Source of the DNA: [Clostridium] innocuum
GTDB lineage: Bacteria; Bacillota_I; Bacilli_A; Erysipelotrichales; Erysipelotrichaceae
DNA length: 64,000 bases
Direction: 5' to 3'
Assembly: GCA_012317185.1 (NCBI GenBank)
Contig: CP048838.1
Coordinates: forward strand, 4,526,001-4,590,000
The notes beneath the pieces were generated by a model. It made no database searches, was not told the DNA's origin, and saw only the letters and a list, made by a program, of their open reading frames with translations. Position 1 is the stretch's first letter. The number at the start of each line of letters is the position of its first letter. The position numbers were made by a program, and so were the translations under genes. This document shows, one piece after another, positions 44,644 to 52,972 of this stretch.

Positions 44644-44669
44644 ATGCCGGCATATTCCGTAACAAATCC
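44640..44669 (-). promoter_or_regulatory. ribonucleic antiterminator (RAT)
   Basis: On the minus strand the 30-base element begins GGATTTGTTACGG and ends CCGGCATGACC, matching the conserved shape of BglG/LicT RAT sites (GGATTGTTACTG...GGCAxxACC). Its last bases are part of the terminator stem. It lies about 20 bases after the expected transcription start. Confidence 0.88.
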
Positions 44670-44692
44670 TGGTTACTATTTAATTCATTTAC

Positions 44693-44721
44693 ATTCTAAC
44701 AGACGCAATTTCTCTTGTCAA
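44693..44721 (-). promoter_or_regulatory. promoter of the licT operon
   Basis: Minus-strand -35 TTGACA (44716-44721, perfect), 17-base spacer, -10 TAGAAT (44693-44698). It places the start of the RNA just ahead of the RAT. Confidence 0.8.
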
Positions 44722-44739
44722 CCACTTTCATCAGAAAAA

Positions 44740-44753
44740 TGAAACCGCTTATA
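44740..44753. promoter_or_regulatory. candidate cre site upstream of the licT promoter
   Basis: TGAAACCGCTTATA agrees with 13 of 14 positions of TGWAANCGNTNWCA. It lies 18 bases upstream of the -35. The rest of the gap to 45026 shows no gene. Confidence 0.45.
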
Positions 44754-45026
44754 TTTATAAATTACGGTTTTCGCAATCAACTGTAAGAAAGTTTATTCGT
44801 AGAAATTACTTTGATAACCATAGCTGGAAACATACCATTTCATACAACAGCAACTAGAAATCATATATAATATAAAATAATTTTATGCAGTCCGTCTCCG
44901 CTTATATTTCCTATGCGCGTTCCTTTATTATAATTTTTTATCACTGCAATTCATCGCAGTCATGCCCAGCTCAAGTCATTTTATCAGGCGTCATAAGCAA
45001 TCATTTCTTTATCCTCACATCGCCTT

Positions 45027-45779
45027 TCACATTTCTCTTGTCATTTTTCTCGCCCGAACAATCAGAAAGCTTGGTTTGATAAACTCTTTTATCATACCCG
45101 GACATTCCTGCAGCGCATGTTCATCCGGCAGCGTTTCCACCATATCTTCTACAAAAAAACCAGTGTGTGCAAGCGTGGTGATGATGGTTCCCATCATGCG
45201 ATGACAGTTTTCCACATTGTCGACATACCAGAAGCCGCTCCTCTTTCCTTCCCTTCCATAATCAGAAAAGGTATAGGAAATACAATCTCCATGCTCATCG
45301 TGATTATAGTGACCCTTTCCATCATAGGTCGCAGTTATAATTGGATGCTCCTGTGAAAACAGAAGGATGCCACCCGGTCGTAACAGCTTATAAATATCAT
45401 GTACCAGGGCAGGGAAATCTTCAGCATAATGAAAGGCTAGAGAGCTGTACACAAGATCATAGCTATTGTTTAAGGTGCCAAGCTCCGCCATATCCATTCG
45501 CATATATGTAATTACAGGATGTGCATAGTTTCTTCTTGCTTCTTTCAGCATTTTTTCTGAGATATCGATCCCGGTTACATGTGCAGCGCCGTTTTCTGCA
45601 AAATGAAGACAGTTATGCCCATAACCACATCCGATATCCAATATCGCCTTACCTTTACTATCCGGCATCAGCTTCTGCATCTTTGGCTGCTCCATAAAAT
45701 CATTATAGTTTTTCCTATGCAGACGTAAATCCATATACGCAGAAAAAAATTCATCATTATCGAAAATATTTTGCGTCAT
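45027..45779 (-). CDS. class I SAM-dependent methyltransferase
   Basis: A 250-residue Rossmann-type methyltransferase. Motif I ILDIGCGYGHN is near residues 46-56, the acidic residue of motif II is in VTGIDISEKML, and motif IV is YDLVYSSLAFHY with LRPGGILLFSQEHP after it. It belongs to the large UbiE/small-molecule methyltransferase group; substrate unknown. The start overlaps the HEAT-like gene stop by 4 bases and is preceded by AGGAGGAATGTGAA, so the pair is co-expressed. Confidence 0.9.
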   Translation of the reverse strand: MTQNIFDNDEFFSAYMDLRLHRKNYNDFMEQPKMQKLMPDSKGKAILDIGCGYGHNCLHFAENGAAHVTGIDISEKMLKEARRNYAHPVITYMRMDMAELGTLNNSYDLVYSSLAFHYAEDFPALVHDIYKLLRPGGILLFSQEHPIITATYDGKGHYNHDEHGDCISYTFSDYGREGKRSGFWYVDNVENCHRMMGTIITTLAHTGFFVEDMVETLPDEHALQECPGMIKEFIKPSFLIVRARKMTREM

Positions 45780-46492
45780 TTCACATTCCTCCTTCTTTCC
45801 TCTATGATTTTTCGTGACCGCTCCGCCTGTATTTTCAAAATGCCGTTTTTTTCTGCATATGCCTGAACAAACGCTTCACTTTTTTCACAGGTAAAGGCAG
45901 ACATGCAAAGAAGCAGCTTCCACAGAATCAAAGAGTCTTTCTTCCATTTTTCAGCCAGCTGCAAAAGTGAATCACAGATTTGTGGTGAAGCGATATCCGG
46001 GTGATAAAAGGCCATAAACCCTATAGCGTCCAAAGCCTCACTTACTTTTGCTTTATCGTCACCTTCTGTAACAGCTACTAAAACAGAGGCTGTACATGGA
46101 TTCATTTTTCCCATACAGCGCGCTATAATATCCCGCGGAAGTGGATAGGATTTTTTTGCGGATACTGTCTCGGGAACTGTTTTATACTGGTTTGTCCCTA
46201 TCCTTCCCAGATACAGAGCCATTTTTTCAGCTGTTCTTTGATCACCTGCCTCAAGCGTTTCACAAATTGCTATCCGCGTGTATAAGCACTTCTCCTTTTC
46301 CAGCTGCTGAAGAAGCTCATCAGCAGCCTGCTCCACATCTTTTTTCAGGCTGATTGCTGCAGCACTTCTTATCCATGCCGTTTCATGTGATAGCAGAAGT
46401 ATACGCTTCTTCACTTCCAAGGATGACAGCTCTTCTATATCATCCAATGATGCCTTTCCCCGCTTTCGCAATTGCTCCTCTGTACTTTTCAT
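45776..46492 (-). CDS. HEAT-like repeat protein of unknown function
   Basis: A 238-residue all-helical protein. Helical pairs such as VKKRILLLSHETAWIRSAAAISL and LYTRIAICETLEAGDQRTAEKM resemble HEAT or PBS-lyase-type repeats, which usually mediate protein contacts. The ATG at 46492 has GGGGG 7 bases upstream; ATG 46498 is too close. It is co-transcribed with the methyltransferase. No function can be assigned. Confidence 0.75.
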   Translation of the reverse strand: MKSTEEQLRKRGKASLDDIEELSSLEVKKRILLLSHETAWIRSAAAISLKKDVEQAADELLQQLEKEKCLYTRIAICETLEAGDQRTAEKMALYLGRIGTNQYKTVPETVSAKKSYPLPRDIIARCMGKMNPCTASVLVAVTEGDDKAKVSEALDAIGFMAFYHPDIASPQICDSLLQLAEKWKKDSLILWKLLLCMSAFTCEKSEAFVQAYAEKNGILKIQAERSRKIIEERRRNVK

Positions 46493-46512
46493 ACACATAC
46501 CCCCTTCGATAA

Positions 46513-46534
46513 AAAGACACCGTACAGTGTCTTT
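46513..46534 (-). terminator. terminator of the GntR gene
   Basis: Perfect stem AAAGACAC (46513-46520), 6-base loop, GTGTCTTT (46527-46534); on the minus strand it runs into TTTTT. Confidence 0.8.
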
Positions 46535-46538
46535 CAGC

Positions 46539-47276
46539 CTATTTGTTTTTATATTTTTTTGAAGTTTCCGTACTTACAACCGTATAAGTAAACATCTTAT
46601 AGTTGTAAATGGTTTTTGTATATTCGATTGGATTATTATTCAAATCATACGCCGTATTATAAACAATCAGAGCAGGACCTGACTTTGCCTGCAACAGAAT
46701 ATGTGCGTCTTCACCGCGAATGCTGTCTGCCCGAATGTCATCTCTTGCCCATGATAAATCCAGGTGATAATGCTCATAGAAAACATCATATAAAGAAAAG
46801 CTTTCAAAGTTGAACATTTCAAGACCCGGACAGTATAATGCATTGATATGCGCATATTCTACAGCGATTGCTTCATCATTCGCATAACGGATCCTATGCA
46901 GAAAATAGACTTCATCCGTTTCCTTCAGATTCATTGCCTCACGTATATGCTCATCCGGTTTTATCCTTTCCAGATGCAGCACCTTACTATGGCATTTCAA
47001 TCCTTTTCGCTCCATGAGTTCTGTAACGCCCAGTATTTCCTTGCTTCTTTGAATCATCAAATCCATTACAAACGCACCACGGCCACGATCAATGCGTACC
47101 ACTCCCTGCTGCTCCAGCTTTTGCAGGGCATGTCGGATGGTCATTCTGCTTGCGCCAAAGCGCTCCTGCAGCTCCCGCTCAACAGGAAGCTTATCTCCCT
47201 GTTTATATATTTCCTGTCGTATTTCCTGATGAATCGCATCTGCAATTTCCAAATATTTAGGCTTACTCTCTTTCAT
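46539..47276 (-). CDS. GntR-family regulator with UTRA domain (HutC subfamily)
   Basis: A 245-residue repressor. The N-terminal winged helix (about 6-75) includes LPVERELQERFGASRMTIRHALQ and the wing GVVRIDRGRGAFV. The UTRA ligand-binding domain (about 95-240) includes VYFLHRIRYANDEAIAVEYAHI and the C-terminal NPIEYTKTIYNY. UTRA domains sense sugar phosphates and similar effectors. The start follows GAGGTGAGG. Its own promoter carries a 15-mer identical to sites before the PTS IIBCD operon and the ManA-fusion operon, so it probably represses all three and itself. Confidence 0.93.
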   Translation of the reverse strand: MKESKPKYLEIADAIHQEIRQEIYKQGDKLPVERELQERFGASRMTIRHALQKLEQQGVVRIDRGRGAFVMDLMIQRSKEILGVTELMERKGLKCHSKVLHLERIKPDEHIREAMNLKETDEVYFLHRIRYANDEAIAVEYAHINALYCPGLEMFNFESFSLYDVFYEHYHLDLSWARDDIRADSIRGEDAHILLQAKSGPALIVYNTAYDLNNNPIEYTKTIYNYKMFTYTVVSTETSKKYKNK

Positions 47277-47344
47277 TTACCTCACCTCATTGTATGTTAA
47301 TCCTATTATAACAAATAAATCAGTATTTGTATGTACCTTACAGG

Positions 47345-47379
47345 ATAATATATCTTGAGTAGCAATTGTCTATACAAAA
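47345..47379 (-). promoter_or_regulatory. gntR promoter with 15-mer copy 3
   Basis: ATTGTCTATACAAAA (47365-47379). On the minus strand TAGACA (47367-47372) serves as -35 with TATTAT (47345-47350) 16 bases downstream. A TATAAT lies further downstream as an alternative -10. The arrangement matches copies 1 and 2 and implies autoregulation. Confidence 0.68.
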
Positions 47380-47490
47380 CATCCTTCATAGTGTATATTT
47401 ATTTCCTATCAGCAAAGATATCATACTCACTTTACAGTATGGAAAAAGGCCCATCACACAACGATTGGACCTAAAGAAGCTTCTCTCACA

Positions 47491-48492
47491 TCACATTGCA
47501 AGAACCTTATTCCATTTTTCTTCAATAACAGGAATCCCGTTTTTCCTATGCTCCTCCATCGTTTGCCACTCCGGTTCACCCGGAAATAAAACAGGCCTTG
47601 CTTCATCAATCGGCTTGGATGCCTTGATATAAGCGAGGATACCATCCACAATGGCATCGGTCTGCTCTTCAGTATTTGCCTTCGATGGGTCTATGGCAAT
47701 CATCATCTGAGATAGTCCTATCTCATCTTCAAAGGTCCCGATTGTATGCACCGCATTCCCGGCTGTCAGCACACTTGCGATCATATCCAGTGCAATCGAA
47801 ATCCCGCTCCCCTTCCAGAAGCCCATAGGCAGCACTCTTTTTGTTTTGTATATTTCACCGGGATCCCTTGTAATCTGTCCGCCGGTATCATATCCGCCAG
47901 GCACCGGAAGCTGCAGGCCCTTCAGCCTGTAATCCTCTATCTTTCCATAGGAGAACTGAGACATTGCACAGTCGATTACAACATGCTGCCCATTGCTGCG
48001 CGGAATTGCAAATGCCAGTGGATTATTTCCAATTCTCTGATCCTCACCACCCCATGCAGGCATATTCGGCTTTGTATTTGACCAGCAGATACCGATGCAC
48101 CCGGCATCCGCTGCCTGAAACCCATAGCTCCCACCACGCATCCAGTGATTGTTATTGGCCAGTGCTACCATACCAATGCCATACTGCTTTGACAGCTCAC
48201 AGGCTCTTTCCATAGCCTGTCTGGCATTCAGGGGACCAAAACCGCGATGTCCGTTCCAGCGTTCATACGCTCCAAGCTGTAGCTCACAGGTTGCCTTGAT
48301 ATCAGGATCTATTCCTCCCTTCTCCAAATACTCCACAACCTTTGGAAAACGATTCAGTCCATGCGAATAGACCCCTGCCAGACTATTCTGTGCAAAGATT
48401 GCCGCAGCAGCCTCTGCTCTGTCCTCCTGAAACCCCTTCTTCGTTAAAACACGTTTGAATTCCTGCAGCATTGTATCATAGCTTACACGCAT
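47491..48492 (-). CDS. YiaK-like 2,3-diketogulonate reductase (malate/lactate dehydrogenase type 2 family)
   Basis: A 333-residue NAD(P)-dependent oxidoreductase of the Ldh_2 family. Residues SGVYSHG-like AGVYSHGLNRFPK, ANNNHWMRGGSYG, FSYGKIEDYRL and LPMGFWKGSGIS align closely with E. coli YiaK as I remember it (SHG and HWMRGGSYGWQAAE motifs). The catalytic His is expected in YSHG. The ATG at 48492 has GAGGA 10 bases upstream. It lies 110 bases downstream of an aldolase-glycerate kinase pair on the same strand. In this setting it might reduce a keto acid such as tartronate semialdehyde; that is inference. Confidence 0.88.
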   Translation of the reverse strand: MRVSYDTMLQEFKRVLTKKGFQEDRAEAAAAIFAQNSLAGVYSHGLNRFPKVVEYLEKGGIDPDIKATCELQLGAYERWNGHRGFGPLNARQAMERACELSKQYGIGMVALANNNHWMRGGSYGFQAADAGCIGICWSNTKPNMPAWGGEDQRIGNNPLAFAIPRSNGQHVVIDCAMSQFSYGKIEDYRLKGLQLPVPGGYDTGGQITRDPGEIYKTKRVLPMGFWKGSGISIALDMIASVLTAGNAVHTIGTFEDEIGLSQMMIAIDPSKANTEEQTDAIVDGILAYIKASKPIDEARPVLFPGEPEWQTMEEHRKNGIPVIEEKWNKVLAM

Positions 48493-48602
48493 AATAAGTT
48501 CATTCCTCCTCACGGTACTTTGATAGTTGCGTTTCCTGGTTTCCATATATGGTTCTATGTACTCGCTCTATGTTCTTAGTTGCTCTTAAACAAGCACGGT
48601 TG

Positions 48603-49385
48603 TCAGCCCATGATGATTTCCTTTAGCTGATCTCCTTCATTTTTATAGAAATCCTTAAGGATACGCAAATCTGTTCCCAGTGCAAAATCACGAACGCCAA
48701 GCTCATAATAATAGGCCGCATCCGCCGCATTCCGTATTTCTACACGGATGCGTTTTCCATATCGAAGTGCTGTTTCGATTACATATTTTTCAACCTCTTT
48801 GACCTCATCCGGATGTGCGCTTTTATCAAACCCGGAATTCATGGAGAAATCAGCAGGACCGAACTGCAGGAAATCGACCTCCTCCACCTGACAAATCTCT
48901 TCCAAATTGTGTACTGCCTCAACCTTTTCTATCATAAAGCCCTTAACGATATCACAAACATCCCGTGCGTAATCCATCTGACTGGACAGATTGGCATTGC
49001 GTATCCAGCGTCTGTTCACAAAGCCAAGAGCGCCTCCATCCGGTGTAGCCGGTGTAATTTGCCGGATGGTCTCTCTCACCTCTGCCGCTGTTGTATGATC
49101 GGTGAACAGGATTCCCTCAAAACCGGATGCCATAGCCTTTTGCGCCACATATATACGATTGTGATAGTCCGGCTTTATAATCATGGAAATATTGTGCAGC
49201 TCTGCTGCGCGTGCCATGTTCTCCAGGTCGTAATGGTCAAATGGGGCATATTCCGCCAGGAATTCCACATAATCATACAGCTCGTTGCTGCCGATGATTT
49301 CAATAAGCTGCGGCCATGTAAAATCGATACGGGTTGCGATGATTACTTCTTTTTCCTTTAATTTCTTTCTTAACTGATTTATCAT
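48603..49385 (-). CDS. HpcH/HpaI-family aldolase
   Basis: A 260-residue TIM-barrel class II pyruvate aldolase. Metal and substrate features include the conserved EKVEAVHNLEEIC (family usual ExxxavxNxxEI), FGPADFSMNSG and VEIRNA. Such enzymes cleave 2-keto-3-deoxy sugar acids to pyruvate plus an aldehyde (tartronate semialdehyde in the GarL case). The N-terminal IIATRIDFTWPQLIEIIG replaces the usual GTWxxLxSP. The start overlaps the glycerate kinase stop by 4 bases. Confidence 0.86.
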   Translation of the reverse strand: MINQLRKKLKEKEVIIATRIDFTWPQLIEIIGSNELYDYVEFLAEYAPFDHYDLENMARAAELHNISMIIKPDYHNRIYVAQKAMASGFEGILFTDHTTAAEVRETIRQITPATPDGGALGFVNRRWIRNANLSSQMDYARDVCDIVKGFMIEKVEAVHNLEEICQVEEVDFLQFGPADFSMNSGFDKSAHPDEVKEVEKYVIETALRYGKRIRVEIRNAADAAYYYELGVRDFALGTDLRILKDFYKNEGDQLKEIIMG

Positions 49386-50581
49386 ATTGTTTTACCTTTC
49401 CTGCAGAGCTCTTCTGCTATCGTTACTTTTTGATTCTTTAACACTGTGTGCGATATCCCTGCTGCCATGGTAATCAGACGCATCAGCTGGTAACCGGTTT
49501 CCTCCAGATATTCCTCTGTATGTGCCAGTGCCTCATGGAGTGGATAGATTCCCTGCTGTATGGTGAAAATGCCTTGAAAATATGCAGTAAGTGCTGCACA
49601 ATCCACTTCCCTCTGCCCGCATACGGCAAGCACAGGAATGCCTTCCTTCTTCGCTGCCTGCGCAATACGTATCGGAAGCTTTCCCTGCAGGGTCTGATGA
49701 TTCATCTGTCCCTCTCCCGTAATCACCAGATCTGCTGTATGCAGTCTTTGCTCCAGACGGACATAACGGTTGATCAGCTCATAGCCAAAGGTTAATTCCG
49801 CACCGAGTATGTGCAGTCCTGCAGCACAGCCGCCACCTGCACCGCAGCCTTCCTGCATAAGATTTCTTGCACTTCGCTGCTCCAGTAGATGAAGCTGCTG
49901 TTCCAGCTTGTGCATCTGCATGGCATTTGCCCCCTTCTGTGCAGAATAGGTAAGCACACAGCCCTCTTTTCCATACAGTGGTGCACAAACATCACAGCCT
50001 ATGAGAAGTTTCATATCACCGAGCTTCTTTCTTACGGTATGAAAGGCTTCTTCATCCCAGTGATCAAAAGCAAACAGTGGATTGCAATCGTCAGGCAGCA
50101 CATTTCCCATTTGGTCATACAGCCTGATGCCCAGTCCCTGTAGGACACCAAGACCACCATCGGTTGTGATTGTTCCGCCGAGAAACAGCAGTACCTTGTG
50201 AATGGCATGGCCGTGCAGCTGATTAAGAAGCTCACCGAGTCCATAGGTTGATGCAGTGGCAGCAGTGGCACTGGAAACCTCGCAGTTATGCAGCCCGAAG
50301 ATATCCGCAGCCTCCACAGCACAGCACAGGCTTTCCTCCTCTTCAAATAGCAGTGTGCGCACGGTTATTCGTTGATGAAAGGCATCCCGGCATTGCCAAG
50401 TCCTGTATTCCCCCTTTACACAGGCTGCCAGTGCATGGACGCTGCCCTCTCCTCCATCCGCTACACTGCAAACCGTCGTCTGATGTCCGCTTGTCCGCAA
50501 GATTCCTCTTTCCAGAGCCTTTCCTGCTCGTTCAGAGGACAGCGCGCCTTTGAATGAATCCATCGCTATTAGAACGTTCAT
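49382..50581 (-). CDS. glxK: glycerate kinase, GarK/GlxK type
   Basis: A 399-residue kinase that phosphorylates glycerate. Signature segments include IAMDSFKGALSS at the N-terminus, VADGGEGSVHAL, FLGGTITTDGGLGVLQGLG, KGAN, GCGAGGGCAAGL and VITGEGQMNHQTLQGK. The length (about 380-400) fits. The start at 50581 has AAAGGAG 6 bases upstream; the ATG at 50587 abuts it. It is the first gene of the kinase-aldolase-dehydrogenase unit and is divergent from a CdaR regulator. Confidence 0.95.
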   Translation of the reverse strand: MNVLIAMDSFKGALSSERAGKALERGILRTSGHQTTVCSVADGGEGSVHALAACVKGEYRTWQCRDAFHQRITVRTLLFEEEESLCCAVEAADIFGLHNCEVSSATAATASTYGLGELLNQLHGHAIHKVLLFLGGTITTDGGLGVLQGLGIRLYDQMGNVLPDDCNPLFAFDHWDEEAFHTVRKKLGDMKLLIGCDVCAPLYGKEGCVLTYSAQKGANAMQMHKLEQQLHLLEQRSARNLMQEGCGAGGGCAAGLHILGAELTFGYELINRYVRLEQRLHTADLVITGEGQMNHQTLQGKLPIRIAQAAKKEGIPVLAVCGQREVDCAALTAYFQGIFTIQQGIYPLHEALAHTEEYLEETGYQLMRLITMAAGISHTVLKNQKVTIAEELCRKGKTI

Positions 50582-50703
50582 GTTCATCTCCTTTCCCCTT
50601 ACAATATAATTCTAATATGCAGATAGGAATAATCATATGTGTTATAATACAAATATAACCATGATTTTATTACATATTTTTGTGTTATAGAACAGGAGAA
50701 CTT

Positions 50704-51810
50704 ATGAAAATTTCTGAAGAGCTAGCAAAGATTATCGTTGATAATATCCATGAAGTCATCCCTGAGGAAATCAATTTCATAAATGCGGACGGTCTGATTA
50801 TCGCCAGCACAGATCCAAAGCGTATGCATCGTCTGCATACCGGCGCGCTCAGTGTTATTCGAAACCGCGAGCAGCTGAGCGTGCAAAACGATACACAATA
50901 TTACGGTGCACGTAAGGGAATCAATATGCCGGTATTCTTTGATGATGAAATTATCGGTGTGATTGGCATTACAGGTGAGGAACAGGATGTTATCGGCTAT
51001 GCGAAAATCCTGCAGAAGATGACACAGATTCTTGTCAAGGATGCATATTATCGTGACATCCGTCATCAGAAGCGTTCCAGTGACAGGATTCTGATTGAGC
51101 GGGTGCTGAGCGGGAATTTTGAGAATGAATCCTTATTTCAAAATGACAATCTGACACAAAGGAGTCCAAGACTGATTGTATGTGCAAGGATTGACGGACA
51201 GCTGAAGGATGAGCAGATCGACCGTATACACCGTCTGCTGGAGGCTGTTCCCTTTTCCACCTATATTGAGAAAAAGGCGTTATATGTGCAGGAGCTGATT
51301 TTCATTATCCCTGCACAGAACAGGATGTATATCCAGCAGTGGATTGGCAGTATCCGGGAGATATGTCCGCATGCGATTTTCTGGGGAATCGGCACTGTGA
51401 CTGAGAAAATCAGCGATTTGCCGCTTTCGTATAGCAGAGCAAAAACAGCTGCCCTCTGGGGCAGCCGGATCAGCGGACACAGGGTTTCCTGTTATGAGGA
51501 TATCGGGGTCGGTATGCTGCTGCCGCATATCAATGAGCTGGAGAGAGCATATTACCTGAAGCATCTATTCAAGGATTGCAGTGCTGAGCGAATTGCGGAA
51601 ATCATGATGGTTTTATCCCTGTATGAGGAGCATAACGGCAGCATTCTTCATTGTGCAAAAGCCTGCAATATGCATCGGAACTCCTTTCAGTATAAGCTTC
51701 TGCAAATACGCAAGCAGACCGGTCTGGATCCGAGAAGCCTTCATGATTATGTGCTGCTGAAGCTTGCTGTTGTGCTGTACCAATTTCAGCAAAATACACC
51801 GCATTCCTAA
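50704..51810 (+). CDS. cdaR: CdaR-type sugar diacid/glycerate-responsive activator
   Basis: A 368-residue regulator. The N-terminal diacid-recognition domain (about 5-135) includes EEINFINADGLIIASTDPKR and a GVIGITG strand. The C-terminal PucR-type helix-turn-helix (about 310-365) includes NGSILHCAKACNMHRNSFQYKL. E. coli CdaR responds to glycerate and controls garPLRK. Divergent orientation from the glycerate kinase operon fits this role. The ATG at 50704 follows CAGGAGAACTT. A TATAAT at 50643-50648 is a possible promoter element in the gap. Confidence 0.92.
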   Translation: MKISEELAKIIVDNIHEVIPEEINFINADGLIIASTDPKRMHRLHTGALSVIRNREQLSVQNDTQYYGARKGINMPVFFDDEIIGVIGITGEEQDVIGYAKILQKMTQILVKDAYYRDIRHQKRSSDRILIERVLSGNFENESLFQNDNLTQRSPRLIVCARIDGQLKDEQIDRIHRLLEAVPFSTYIEKKALYVQELIFIIPAQNRMYIQQWIGSIREICPHAIFWGIGTVTEKISDLPLSYSRAKTAALWGSRISGHRVSCYEDIGVGMLLPHINELERAYYLKHLFKDCSAERIAEIMMVLSLYEEHNGSILHCAKACNMHRNSFQYKLLQIRKQTGLDPRSLHDYVLLKLAVVLYQFQQNTPHS

Positions 51811-51844
51811 ACGAAAACCTGTTCATGCAAATGATATTTATGAG

Positions 51845-51884
51845 AAAAGCACGCCTTGACTCTTTGGAGTTCCTGCGTGCTTTT
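51845..51884 (+). terminator. terminator of cdaR
   Basis: Stem AAAAGCACGC (51845-51854) and GCGTGCTTTT (51875-51884), perfect, with an inner GACTC/GAGT stem. It also faces the convergent DUF4143 remnant. Confidence 0.88.
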
Positions 51885-51979
51885 ATTCTTGTGGGTAATC
51901 TGTTCATATCTTTATATTCACTTCTGGTTCGATTATCACAGGTGAAAGTCTTATCATACTTAATCTATAATCAACAGGC

Positions 51980-52846
51980 TTATATGCTGTTTAAAGCTAC
52001 CGCTTGAACATCCCTATTGATTGGATAATTCTCCAGAGTATTACACAGAATAATACGATTTTCAATCTGATATAGCGACGATTTCAACTGATCAAATCCC
52101 TTTACATCACTTGCTTGAAAAGAAACACCCTGTTTTATTTCTATGAGTGAAAGCCTTCCTTTATAAAGAAGGACAAGGTCAATTTCATTTTGTTTACTAT
52201 CCCGATAATAATATGCATGAAACGGCTCCTTATTATTTAAAAAGGTTTTTCTTATTTCATTCACTACAAATGTTTCAAAAAAAGCATCGGATAAATTGGA
52301 AATACGCAGAGTTTCGGGATAATTCATCTTTATCAAGTAAGCTGCAAGACCTGTGTCACTGAAATACACCTTACTTGATTTTACAACACGCTTCATTATG
52401 GATATATCATTATACGGTTGTAGAAAATATATCAAACCGGTAGATTCCAATATAGAAAGCCAATGCTGTATCGTGTTACTGCTTACTTGCAGTTTTCTGC
52501 TCAGGTCAGAAGAATTGATCTGCTGACCTGTAAGAGCAGCAAGATATTGAAGGAAATCATGAAATTTCAGCTTATCCTTTAGGTGTATCAGTTCACTGAT
52601 ATCTCTGTCAATGTACGTATTCACATAATTCTCATAATAGTCAGGCACCGCTTGATATGTCCGATATAATTCCGGATACATACCCTTTGTAATCAGTTCA
52701 AATACATCTTTTGCACTTATTTTTATACTATTCTGATACATTGCTATGCGATTTTTTGAAGGTACAAACGGTATGGTTTCTCTACCCAGAATTTCATCCA
52801 GCCCCAGAGGCCTCAAATATAACGTATACGTATGAAAAGCTCCTTT
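51980..52846 (-). pseudogene. 5'-truncated AAA/DUF4143-family ATPase
   Basis: About 289 open codons. They begin abruptly with HTYTLYLRPLGLDEIL, which is the end of the AAA_14 ATPase domain in full-length relatives, and continue through the complete DUF4143 region (VNTYIDRDISELIHL, FSDTGLAAYLIK, YYYRDSKQNEIDLVL near the C-terminus, a PD-(D/E)xK-like motif). The first 130 or so residues with the P-loop are missing. An in-frame stop (52847-52849) lies upstream and there is no ATG with a ribosome site. It is probably a non-functional remnant. Full-length relatives are mostly orphan ATPases of unknown role. Confidence 0.75.
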
Positions 52847-52908
52847 TCAAGTATACCCATAAAAGAGTCCTGTCATCACCATTCTCTTTCCTGTTGCTTT
52901 ATTATATG

Positions 52909-52945
52909 AAAAGGACTGGTTCCATCGCTTGAACCAATCCCTTTT
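52909..52945 (-). terminator. terminator of the aldolase operon
   Basis: Imperfect stem AAAAGG-GGTT (from 52909) with AACC-CCTTTT (to 52945), running into a T-rich tract on the minus strand, 28 bases past the last aldolase stop. Confidence 0.65.
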
Positions 52946-52972
52946 CACCTTTATAAGAAATTATCTTTGTTC

